DNA from: Kitasatospora sp. NBC_00240
Lineage (GTDB): Bacteria > Actinomycetota > Actinomycetes > Streptomycetales > Streptomycetaceae
Direction: 5' to 3'
DNA length: 64,000 nucleotides
Assembly (NCBI RefSeq): GCF_026342405.1
Contig: NZ_JAPEMU010000001.1
Location: forward strand, 186,001 to 250,000
Shown here: positions 32,635 through 40,329 of the stretch, piece after piece
How the letters are laid out: each line of letters opens with the position of its first letter
Numbering within the stretch: the first letter of the stretch is position 1
The notes under the pieces: generated by a model
The model's database searches: none
Told to the model about the DNA's origin: nothing
Seen by the model: only the letters and a program-made list of their open reading frames with translations
Translations under genes and position numbers: made by a program

Positions 32635-33240
32635 CTACCCCTGGGCGGTCGGGCGTTGCCGCGGCGCGGGTACGCGAACCCAGGCCATGCCCGCCGCCTG
32701 CGCGGACCGGATCCCGTTGTCGGCGTCCTCGAAGACCAGGCAGCGCCCGGGGTCGACGCCCAGTTGCCGGGCGGCCAGCAGGAACGGGTCCGGGGCGGGC
32801 TTGGCCCGCGGACAGTCGCCGGCGCAGACCAACACGTCGAAGCGGTCGAGCAGCCCCAGCGTGGTCAGCGAGGCCGTCACCGACTCGCGGCTGCTGCCGG
32901 AGACGATCGCGAACGGGATCCGCCCCTGCGCGTCCTCGATGTGCTCGAGCACGCCGGGCACCGCGGCCAGCTTCGGCAGCATCTCCCGGTAGAGCTCCAG
33001 GTGGCGGTCGGCGACGACCGCCACCGGCATCGCCAGCCCCTGCTCGGCGTTGAGGTCCGTGATGATGTCGGGCACCGTTCGGCCGGCCCAGGCGTGGAAC
33101 AGCTCTTCGGAGAGCTCGCAGCCCCACTCCCCCAGCGCCTGCCGCCAGGCGAGGAAGTGCAGGGGCATGGAGTCGGCGACGGTCCCGTCGCAGTCGAAGA
33201 GGTAGGCGTCGAACTCACCGATGGGCAGAGGCAGGATCAC
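32635..33240 (-). CDS. HAD-superfamily phosphatase/phosphomutase
   Basis: A 201-residue HAD subfamily IA protein. YLFDCDGTVADSMPLHFLAW gives the DxD nucleophile motif, IVSGSSRESV motif II, AKPAPDPFLLAARQLG motif III and VFEDADNGIRSAQAAG motif IV. It resembles YqaB-type fructose-1-phosphatase or beta-phosphoglucomutase. GTG at 33240 gives the family's normal length; the frame is open to an ATG at 33351 but those residues are low-complexity. No clear ribosome site. Confidence 0.82.
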   Translation of the reverse strand: MILPLPIGEFDAYLFDCDGTVADSMPLHFLAWRQALGEWGCELSEELFHAWAGRTVPDIITDLNAEQGLAMPVAVVADRHLELYREMLPKLAAVPGVLEHIEDAQGRIPFAIVSGSSRESVTASLTTLGLLDRFDVLVCAGDCPRAKPAPDPFLLAARQLGVDPGRCLVFEDADNGIRSAQAAGMAWVRVPAPRQRPTAQG

Positions 33241-33361
33241 GGCACCACGGTACGACGTCGACCCGCCCCGGATCACCGGGGGTCGGGGTCGGCGCCCCGC
33301 GGCTTTCCCCGCCGGGCGGACCACGGTGTGACGGGCAGATGTCGTACACATGGCGAACGTG

Positions 33362-33390
33362 TTGACACATGTTTCCCCGATGAGTCAATC
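33362..33390 (+). promoter_or_regulatory. Possible promoter of the GH43 gene
   Basis: TTGACA at 33362-33367, 17-base spacer, TCAATC at 33385-33390 (poor -10). The surrounding 33350-33480 is the most AT-rich stretch nearby, and ACGTGTTGACACATGT is nearly palindromic, so a LacI/GntR-type operator could overlap it. Confidence 0.3.
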
Positions 33391-33506
33391 TTGGGCACCA
33401 AATTGTTCGTTTCTGTGCGCGATAGTTGGTATCTGTTCAGTCACAAGTGGGATTTGCGACTTGACCTGGATGCCCCAGGCCGCGCGGATGACATCGGGGA
33501 ACCTGC

Positions 33507-35489
33507 ATGCGAAGAGTGGGAACCGTCCTCGCCGGCCTCGTCGGCCTGCTCCTGCCCGTGACCGCCCTGGCGCCGGCGGTGCTGGCCGCACCGGTCACCA
33601 CCACCACCGGCACCCAGTTCGCCGACACCGCCGGAGCGGGCGTCCAGGCGCACGGGGGCGGGGTGATCAAGGTGGGCGACTACTACTACTGGTTCGGTGA
33701 GGACCGTGGCGAGGACAACAAGTTCCGCTACGTTTCGGCGTACCGTTCCACCGACCTGGAGCACTGGGAGCCCCGGGGGCACGTCCTCACCCAGGAGTCC
33801 GACCCGGAGTTGAGCACCGCGCTGATCGAGCGCCCGAAGGTGCTTTACAACAGCAGAACCGGGAAGTACGTGATGTGGATGCACAAGGAGGCCGACGACT
33901 CCTACGGCGAGGCCCGGGCGGCGGTCGCGGTCTCCTCCTCGGTGGACGGCCCCTACGAGTGGAAGGGCTCCTTCCGCCCCAAGGACAGCTCCGGCGAGGA
34001 GCACATGTCCCGCGACATCACCGTCTTCGAGGACAAGGCCGCCGGCAAGGCCTACATGATCTCCTCCGCCAGGGACAACGCCGACCTGCTCATCTACGAA
34101 CTCAGCGACGACTACACGCAGGTGAAGGACCTGGTGGCGAACCCCTGGCCCGGGCAGCACCGGGAGTCCCCCGCGCTGTTCAAGCGCGGTGACGTGTACT
34201 TCATGCTCACCTCCGGCACCAGCTACTGGGACCCGAACCAGCAGAAGTACGCCACCGCCCCGAGCCCCCGCGGGCCTTGGACGGGGATGAAGGACGTCGG
34301 CAGCGCCGACGGCCACCACTCGCAGACCGCCTTCGTCCTGCCGGTGGAGGGCAGCGAGACCACCTCGTACCTCTACCTGGGGGACCGCTGGGCCGGCGTG
34401 TGGTCCGACCCGAAGCGCGTCAACGACTCCACCTACGTCTGGCTGCCGCTGGGCTTCCCCGACGCCACCACCATGATCCTTCCGTGGTACCCCGAAGTCT
34501 CGATCGACACCGCGACCGGCCGAATCGCCGGCAAGGGCGGCGACCCGCTGAACGCGATCACCAACGGGAGCAGCGGTCTCTGCGCGACTGTGCCGGGCAG
34601 CAGCTCCGACAACAACGTGCGGGTGGTCCAGGGCGCCTGCGACGGCGCACTGAACAGCGAATGGCGCTTCACCGACAACAGCAACGGCTACGTCCGCGTG
34701 CTGGCCCAGCACAGCGGGAAGTGCCTCGACGTGGCGGACAACTCCACCGCCGACGGGGCCGAGGTCGACCAGTACGACTGCGGCTGGGGCGACAACCAGC
34801 GCTGGCGCTTCGAGAGCCTGGTCGACGGCAACGTCCGCATCGTCGGCAAGCAGAGCAACAAGTGCCTCGACCTCCAGGGCGGATCCGCGACGGCGGGCAC
34901 CAAGCTGGTCCAGAACGACTGCGACGGCCGATCCAGCCAGGTCTGGAAGGTCGCCGCCGGCGCCGGCCCGACCGATCCCGGCGGCCCCACCGACCCGACC
35001 GGCCCGACCGACCCCTCCGGTGGTACCGGCACCCCGGGGAGCACGGACCAGCGGATCGGCGCCTCGGTCGCCGCGGGTGTGCTCTCGATGGCCGCCGCGA
35101 CCGACGCCGTCCGGCTCCCGCCGGTCTCCTTCGGTGCGGGCGGTACCTCGACCGGATCGCTGAACGCGGTGACCGTCACCGACTACCGCGGCGGCAGCAC
35201 GGGCTGGTCGCTCACCGGCAAGGTCACCGACTTCACCGGACCGCGCGGAAAGATCGACGCCGACCGGCTGAGCTGGACCCCGGCCTGCACCACCAAGGCC
35301 GGCAGCCCCAGTGCCTGCCAGGCCGGCAGCCCCGGCATCGTCGGCAAGGGCGGTGCCACCCTGGCGTCGGCCCCGGACGGCACCCTGACCGGCGGTGACT
35401 TCACCGCGGGGGCCGCCGTGTCGCTCGACATCCCGAAGTTCACCGCCGTCGGCGACTACTCCGGAACCCTCACCCTCACGCTCCTGTGA
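33507..35489 (+). CDS. Secreted GH43 exo-beta-1,3-galactanase-like enzyme with CBM13 and WxL-like domain
   Basis: 660 residues. Signal peptide (about 1-28, cleaved after VLA-AP). GH43 five-blade propeller domain (about 35-350): HGGGVIKVGDYYYWFGEDRG, ERPKVLYNSRTGKYVMWMH, MSRDITVFED and ESPALFKRGDVYFMLTSG, closest to GH43 subfamily 24 galactanases, which hydrolyse beta-1,3-galactan main chains. A ricin-type CBM13 (about 355-495) has repeated CLDV/CLDL and QxW elements. After a (PTDPTG) linker the last 140 residues contain TGWSLTGKVTDFTG and end YSGTLTLTLL, which looks like a WxL cell-surface domain. The next gene encodes a DUF916 protein, the known partner of WxL proteins. Confidence 0.85.
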   Translation: MRRVGTVLAGLVGLLLPVTALAPAVLAAPVTTTTGTQFADTAGAGVQAHGGGVIKVGDYYYWFGEDRGEDNKFRYVSAYRSTDLEHWEPRGHVLTQESDPELSTALIERPKVLYNSRTGKYVMWMHKEADDSYGEARAAVAVSSSVDGPYEWKGSFRPKDSSGEEHMSRDITVFEDKAAGKAYMISSARDNADLLIYELSDDYTQVKDLVANPWPGQHRESPALFKRGDVYFMLTSGTSYWDPNQQKYATAPSPRGPWTGMKDVGSADGHHSQTAFVLPVEGSETTSYLYLGDRWAGVWSDPKRVNDSTYVWLPLGFPDATTMILPWYPEVSIDTATGRIAGKGGDPLNAITNGSSGLCATVPGSSSDNNVRVVQGACDGALNSEWRFTDNSNGYVRVLAQHSGKCLDVADNSTADGAEVDQYDCGWGDNQRWRFESLVDGNVRIVGKQSNKCLDLQGGSATAGTKLVQNDCDGRSSQVWKVAAGAGPTDPGGPTDPTGPTDPSGGTGTPGSTDQRIGASVAAGVLSMAAATDAVRLPPVSFGAGGTSTGSLNAVTVTDYRGGSTGWSLTGKVTDFTGPRGKIDADRLSWTPACTTKAGSPSACQAGSPGIVGKGGATLASAPDGTLTGGDFTAGAAVSLDIPKFTAVGDYSGTLTLTLL

Positions 35490-35550
35490 GCGAACCCGGG
35501 TGCCGGACGCCCAGGCGTCCGGCACCCGGTGCCCAGAAAGCTGGCCAGCC

Positions 35551-36510
35551 ATGCGCAGAGCACCCCTTGTCACCCTCCTCGTCGTCCTCGCGGCGGCGCT
35601 GGCCCCCGGACAGGCGCGGGCCGCGGACAACGGCGAATGGTCGGTCAGGCCCGCAGACTCCGCGATCACGCCCCGCGCGGCCTTCGAACTGTCCGCGCGC
35701 CCCGGCGCGACGTTCACCGATCGCGCCGTCGTCACCAACACCACGGACCAGCCGCTGACCTTCCGTCTCTACGTCGCGGACGCCTACAACACCGAACGCG
35801 ACGGCGGACTGGCCGTACGCGGCCGGGAGGAGGCGCAGACCGACGTCGGCGCCTGGGGAAAGCCCGAGCACGACGTCGTCACCACCCCGGCGCACTCGTC
35901 GCTGACGGTCGGCTTCACCCTCACCGTCCCCCAGGACGCGGCGCCCGGCGACCACGTCGGCGCCCTGGTGGCCGTCGACGACCGCGTGCGGCCCGGCTCC
36001 GGCTCCTACCTCGGCATCCAACGCGGTGTCGGGGCCCGGATCTACCTGCGCGTCGACGGCCCGCAACGCCCGGGACTCGCCGTCGAGGACGTGCGGTTCG
36101 CCGCGCACAACCCCCCGACGGGATGGGTCGGCGGCGGCGACTCAACCGTCTCGTACACGCTGCGCAACACCGGGAACGTCAAGCTCGACCCGCGGGTCTC
36201 CCTGAAGGTCGACGGCCTCTTCGTGGGCGGGCCGGCCGCCCGGCAGCTGACCGACGTACCGCCCGAACTGCTCCCGGGGCAGCAGGTGAAGGTGACCGAG
36301 TCCTGGTCCGGGGCGCCCTCGGGCTGGGGGGACGTCACCGTCACGGCGGTCGCCGACGGGGCCCGGGCCGGCGGGTCCGCCGGGTTCGCCGGGGTGCCCT
36401 GGCTCCTCGCCGGAGCGCCGGCCCTGCTGGCCGCCGGGATCACCGTCCTGCTGGTCAGGCGCCGCCGCCGCGCCGCCGCACGGCGGGTGGCCCCCGACGG
36501 GCCCGCGTGA
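35551..36510 (+). CDS. DUF916-domain (WxL-interacting-like) membrane-anchored protein
   Basis: 319 residues. Signal peptide (ends ARAADN), then a DUF916-like domain (WSVRPADSAI, RPGATFTDRAVVTNTTDQPLT, VPQDAAPGDHVGALVA, GVGARIYLRVDGP), then a second immunoglobulin-like segment (YTLRNTGNVKLDPRVSL), and a C-terminal helix (LLAGAPALLAAGITVLLV) with a basic RRRRR tail. In Firmicutes such proteins bind WxL proteins and peptidoglycan. ATG at 35551, 61 bases after the GH43 gene, so the two probably form an operon and the protein may hold the galactanase at the cell surface. Confidence 0.83.
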   Translation: MRRAPLVTLLVVLAAALAPGQARAADNGEWSVRPADSAITPRAAFELSARPGATFTDRAVVTNTTDQPLTFRLYVADAYNTERDGGLAVRGREEAQTDVGAWGKPEHDVVTTPAHSSLTVGFTLTVPQDAAPGDHVGALVAVDDRVRPGSGSYLGIQRGVGARIYLRVDGPQRPGLAVEDVRFAAHNPPTGWVGGGDSTVSYTLRNTGNVKLDPRVSLKVDGLFVGGPAARQLTDVPPELLPGQQVKVTESWSGAPSGWGDVTVTAVADGARAGGSAGFAGVPWLLAGAPALLAAGITVLLVRRRRRAAARRVAPDGPA

Positions 36511-36616
36511 CCGTCGCCGGGCGGCCTGCCCCGGGCGTTCGCAACCGCCGCTGACGGCCGGGCGCCCCACCGGGCCCCCTCGTTCACCCCGACCGACCTT
36601 CCGGAGGCGCCCTCCC

Positions 36617-37045
36617 GTGACACCCGCCCGACCGCGCCCGGAGGGGCCTCGACCGACCGTCCCCCGCGCCCTGCGCCGGTCCTTCCGACTGTGGCTGCTG
36701 ATCGTGCTCGCCGGAGCCCTCGGGGTGGCGGTGGCCTTCGCGGAGCGGGTCCGGATCGGCGTGGAGCCGGGGGACTTCGTGCTGCTCGCCGCCGCCGCGG
36801 CGGGGCTCGCGGTGCTGGTCGCCCTGGCCCGGGCGGCCCGGGCCGGCCGGCGTCGGGCGCGGGCGCTGCTGACCGTGCTCACCGCCGGCGGGCTCGCGCT
36901 CGCGGCGGTGGCCGTCGTGCTGACCGGTGACTCCCCCGCCGGCGCCGTGCCGGTCGCCGCCCTCGTCGTCGCCCCGGTCACCGGGCAACTGCTGATGTAC
37001 CTGCCCGCTGCCCGGGCCCACTTCCGGTCGACCGACCGGCGGTAG
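36617..37045 (+). CDS. Hypothetical polytopic membrane protein
   Basis: 142 residues with about four hydrophobic segments (roughly 26-43, 53-72, 84-101, 108-128) separated by Arg-rich turns (RAARAGRRRARALL). GTG start at 36617; CCGGAGG lies about 8 bases upstream. It follows the DUF916 gene by 106 bases. No family recognised; it could be part of the same surface locus. Confidence 0.55.
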   Translation: MTPARPRPEGPRPTVPRALRRSFRLWLLIVLAGALGVAVAFAERVRIGVEPGDFVLLAAAAAGLAVLVALARAARAGRRRARALLTVLTAGGLALAAVAVVLTGDSPAGAVPVAALVVAPVTGQLLMYLPAARAHFRSTDRR

Positions 37046-37122
37046 GCGGCGGGTCCGCGGACGGCGGTAGGTGGCGGCCGGTCCGCGGATGGCCGTAGGT
37101 GGCGGCCGGTCCGCAGGTGGCG
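37042..37122. repeat. 28-bp tandem repeat
   Basis: Two copies of a 28-base unit starting GTAGGTGGCGGCCGGTCCGC (37067-37094 and 37095-37122) and one shorter divergent copy before them (37042-37066), between the membrane protein and polysaccharide lyase genes. Confidence 0.7.
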
Positions 37123-37236
37123 CCGCCCGGTCACCGCGCGGCGAAGGTCACGGTTCGGTCGAGCTGCGGGACAGCCGGGGTCGCCGGTACTCCATGACAG
37201 TGATCTCCAACGCACCTTCGTCACCAGGGAATCACC

Positions 37237-38388
37237 ATGTCGCTCAGCCCAACCGCCGGCCGGCTCGCCCTGCGCCTGGCCGTGGCACCGATCGCCGCGA
37301 TCACGGCGATCGGTTCGGCAGCCGTACCCGCCGCCGCGGCCGACTCCGTGTCGTACGACTTCGAGCCCGGCTCGACCACCACGTGGCCGCACGTCGCGAT
37401 CAACGGCTTCGGGAGCCTGGTGACCGTCGCGGCGCCCGGCCAGCACGGCGGCCGGGCCGTCCGGTACAACGTCCCCAACGACGGGAGGTCCTTCCGCGCC
37501 GAACTCGCCATCAAGGGACTCGACTTCGGCGCGCACCGCTTCTCCTTCTCGGACTACCTGCCGAGCGACTGGACCAGGCTGCCCCTCGACAGCATCGTCG
37601 CCCAGTGGTTCAACAGCCAGGGCACCAACGAGGGGGTCAAGCCGGTCATCGCCCTCTCCGTCCACGACGACTACTGGCAGATGAAGGTGCACTGGGGGTC
37701 GACCGCCGCCGAGCAGGAGGCCGTCGTCCCGCTCGGGCCGGTGCAGTTCGGCCACTGGAACCGTTGGACCTTCGACGTCGTCTGGTCGGGTGACGGGAAG
37801 CCCGGTTCGATCGTCGCCGCGCGGGACGGCGTCCAGGTCGGCACCCACCAGGGGCCCAACAACTACCAAGCCGGTGAGCCGCCGCACTTCAGGATCGGGC
37901 TCTACCGCCCGAACTGGCGGCCGGAGAAGCCGCCGCACCCCCTCGGCGGCCCGGACGCCGTGATCTACGCCGACGACATCTCCATCACGAGCACCTCGGG
38001 TGCCCCGGCCCCGGTCGCGGCCGCACCCTCGACGGCTCCGCGCAGCAGCGCCGCCGCCACCGGCTCCGTGACCCCGTCGCGCCCCGGAAGTGCCACCACC
38101 GCCCCGCAGTCGCCGTCCACTTCGCCCGCCGACGTCCCGTCACCGACCGGCGCGGACCCGACCGTGAGCGAGGAGAGCGACGCGGGCACGGACCCGAACG
38201 CCGATCAGGACGTCACCGGAACGGAGCTGCAGGCCGCCGGCCTGCCCACGCTCTCCGCCGCCCCGGCCGCCGACGACACCGGGCCGAGCGCGATGCTCTG
38301 GGTCGCCGCCCCGACCGCGCTGCTCCTGGCCGCCGGGGGTTACGCGCTCCGCCGCCGCCGTCCCGGCGGCCGGGCCCGGCACAAGTAG
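37237..38388 (+). CDS. Surface polysaccharide lyase (PF14099, heparin lyase I-like)
   Basis: 383 residues. Signal peptide (about 1-35, ending VPAAAA), then a jelly-roll lyase domain (about 38-250): SFRAELAIKGLDFGAHRFSF, DSIVAQWFN, KVHWGS, HWNRWTFDVVWSGDGKPG and FRIGLYRPNWR, the pattern of PF14099 enzymes such as glucuronan and heparin lyases. A Ser/Pro/Thr-rich stalk follows, then a C-terminal helix and RRRRPGG tail, so it stays attached to the membrane. The pre-helix DDTG does not match a sortase LAxTG motif. It may cooperate with the GH43 enzyme on plant or microbial acidic polysaccharide. ATG at 37237. Confidence 0.8.
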   Translation: MSLSPTAGRLALRLAVAPIAAITAIGSAAVPAAAADSVSYDFEPGSTTTWPHVAINGFGSLVTVAAPGQHGGRAVRYNVPNDGRSFRAELAIKGLDFGAHRFSFSDYLPSDWTRLPLDSIVAQWFNSQGTNEGVKPVIALSVHDDYWQMKVHWGSTAAEQEAVVPLGPVQFGHWNRWTFDVVWSGDGKPGSIVAARDGVQVGTHQGPNNYQAGEPPHFRIGLYRPNWRPEKPPHPLGGPDAVIYADDISITSTSGAPAPVAAAPSTAPRSSAAATGSVTPSRPGSATTAPQSPSTSPADVPSPTGADPTVSEESDAGTDPNADQDVTGTELQAAGLPTLSAAPAADDTGPSAMLWVAAPTALLLAAGGYALRRRRPGGRARHK

Positions 38389-38410
38389 CGACGCGCCGAC
38401 CGACCGGGCG

Positions 38411-38441
38411 GGTGCGGTCCCGCGGGCGGACGGGCCGCACC
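38411..38441. terminator. Hairpin between convergent genes
   Basis: GGTGCGG (38411-38417) and CCCG (38419-38422), one-base bulge, pair with CGGG (38431-38434) and CCGCACC (38435-38441). Lies between the lyase stop and the VOC gene end. Confidence 0.6.
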
Positions 38442-38508
38442 GAGGGCGGCGGACGGCCCCGCCGCACCTCGCGGCTGCATCCGAAGCCGACCGGCAGGTC
38501 TGCTGCCT

Positions 38509-38919
38509 TCAGGAGTTGGACCAGCCTCGGGAGGAGAGCACCAGCAGGTGCCCGTCCGGGTCCCGGACGGTGACGCCCCACTCGTCCCAGTACGGATTGT
38601 GCGCGGGCACCCGGGTGCCGCCGTGCCGCTCCAGGCGTTCGATCAGTTCGGCGGGGACGGGCTCGTCCAGGTAGACCACGAAGAGGTCCTCCGGGCCGGG
38701 CGGGGACGCGGCCGCGAGCTCCGGGGATCCGACGAGTTCCAGGTGCCAGGCGGCCGCGGGCCAGCCGACCATCAGCAGCGAGTGGTCGCCGGTGGCGCCC
38801 GTCCCCTCGTGCCGGTACAGCACGTCGAGTTCGAGGCCGTCGACCCAGAAGCGCTCGGCCGCGGCCAGGTCGCGGGACGGGCGGGCAACACGGACATGGG
38901 ACTGCGCGTCGGCGGGCAC
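38509..38919 (-). CDS. VOC-family (glyoxalase-like) protein
   Basis: 136 residues. The vicinal-oxygen-chelate fold shows as VRVARPSRDLAAAERFWVDGL at the start, HLELVG in the middle, and WGVTVRDPDGHLLVLSSRG at the end, with His and Glu metal ligands typical of the family. GTG at 38919 follows GGAGAGG. Substrate unknown; cytoplasmic. Confidence 0.87.
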   Translation of the reverse strand: MPADAQSHVRVARPSRDLAAAERFWVDGLELDVLYRHEGTGATGDHSLLMVGWPAAAWHLELVGSPELAAASPPGPEDLFVVYLDEPVPAELIERLERHGGTRVPAHNPYWDEWGVTVRDPDGHLLVLSSRGWSNS

Positions 38920-38992
38920 GGACGATCCTCTCCTCGAAGGGCCTCAGCCTAGCGAAGCCCGGGCGTCCTCCCGGCCGGCGCACGCCCGCTTC

Positions 38993-40024
38993 TCACCGCG
39001 CGGCGTCCCAGGCACGCAGTGCCGCGAGCGCCGCGGCGCCCGGTGCCCGGGCGGTGGAGCCGCCGGCCGGGAGCAGGTAGTCGGCGACGGGGGTCAGCAG
39101 CAAGTCCCCGTGCTCGAACGGGATGCAGCGCGAACCGTCCCAGTCGTCGCGGGTGACGACGCGGCGCAGCAGCACGCCGTGCCGGGGCGGGGTGGCCCAG
39201 CCCGAGCGGGCGGTGGGGGCCGCCTCCCGGCGGCGCAGCTCGGCGTCCACCTCGCGTTCCAGGGCGGCGCGGACGGCGGCCAGCCGGCCGAGCGGGACGT
39301 GCCCGGCGGCGAGGTCGAGCAGGGCGGCGGCCTCCGGCGCGAGCCGGTAGGCCGCGACCAGGGCGGCCGTCTCCACCGGGTCGAAAGGCAGTTGGGCCAG
39401 CATCAGGACGTCGACCACGTCCCGCACCTGGAAGGCCCGCCGCAGGCCCTCCTCGGCGAGGGCGATCAGGCATTCGACGTGGTCCTCGGCCACCAGCACG
39501 GGGCGGACCGGAACGGCCGCCAGGTCACCGGCGAGGGCCGCCGTACAGAGGCCGACCCGGTACCAGGGGTCGACCAGCGGGTCCGCGGCCGGCCAGTTCA
39601 GGGTGACGGCGGTGTGCCGGGGGCGGCCGCCGAAAACCGTCACGCCGATCTCCTCCACCGGGTGGTCGGCGACCAGCCGCACCACGGCCTGCCAGAGCGC
39701 CGCCTCGCCGGGGGCGACGAGCTCCAGGTCGCCCTGCGGGCGCAGCAGCCCCGGCGGGTAGTACCCGGCCAGCCGCAGGCCCCTGATCGCCCGGACCCCG
39801 GTCGACTGCTCCAGCCCGCGGGCGAGTTCGGCGTAGTGCTCGGTCCTGGCCCGGGCGCGGCGCAGTTCCGCGCGGGCCGGCTCGCCCATCCTGACCTCCT
39901 CCCGGGCGAGCAGGGAGAGGACGAGATAGGGCAGTTGGTGGACCGCGCGGGACGTCCTGAGCAGTTCGGCCGGGCCGGCCTGGCGGTCCACGTCGAGCAG
40001 GTCGTACAGCAGGTCGGTGTGCAT
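38993..40024 (-). CDS. Nucleotidyltransferase-like protein (PF14907 type)
   Basis: 343 residues. The middle part ([28 protein letters not shown]) resembles the GDxDLLV segment of the uncharacterised nucleotidyltransferase family PF14907, followed by HTAVTLNWP and [18 protein letters not shown]. In this copy the Asp/Glu pattern is degenerate (GDLEL instead of DxD), so activity is uncertain. The ATG at 40024 is chosen because homology starts there. Divergent from the AfsR-like regulator. Relatives occur in peptide-metabolite clusters, but a role here is unproven. Confidence 0.6.
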   Translation of the reverse strand: MHTDLLYDLLDVDRQAGPAELLRTSRAVHQLPYLVLSLLAREEVRMGEPARAELRRARARTEHYAELARGLEQSTGVRAIRGLRLAGYYPPGLLRPQGDLELVAPGEAALWQAVVRLVADHPVEEIGVTVFGGRPRHTAVTLNWPAADPLVDPWYRVGLCTAALAGDLAAVPVRPVLVAEDHVECLIALAEEGLRRAFQVRDVVDVLMLAQLPFDPVETAALVAAYRLAPEAAALLDLAAGHVPLGRLAAVRAALEREVDAELRRREAAPTARSGWATPPRHGVLLRRVVTRDDWDGSRCIPFEHGDLLLTPVADYLLPAGGSTARAPGAAALAALRAWDAAR

Positions 40025-40247
40025 GGCGTCCGCCTCCAGACAGCGTGGTCGATGACCCGTCCGGGTCGCGGGGACCGGGTCGGCGGTCCGGCGACGGCGG
40101 CCGGTCCGCGGTGCCCGGCGCGGTGGCGGGCCGGGTGGCCGCGCCCCCCGTCCGGAGCAGTGCCGTTGCGGCGGGCGGGCCCCGGTCGGCCCCACCGACG
40201 GTAGTGAAGATGCGTCAACGGTCGATCACAATCTGTTCAACGCCATC

Positions 40248-40277
40248 TCGACATGTGGCTGTTCGCCCGTGTTTAGT
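40248..40277 (+). promoter_or_regulatory. Candidate promoter of the AfsR-like gene in gap 40025-40329
   Basis: TCGACA (40248-40253), 18-base spacer, TTTAGT (40272-40277), in the AT-rich right half of the 305-base divergent gap. The left half is GC-rich and shows nothing else. Confidence 0.4.
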
Positions 40278-40329
40278 GTGGAGCGCACGGGCGGGGCAGC
40301 CGCGTGGGGTGCAGTGGGGTGGGGCAGGG

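Noticed and set aside
37237..38388. Sortase sorting signal at the end of the polysaccharide lyase
   Set aside because: The residues before the final helix (ADDTG) do not fit LPxTG or LAxTG; a plain membrane anchor is enough.
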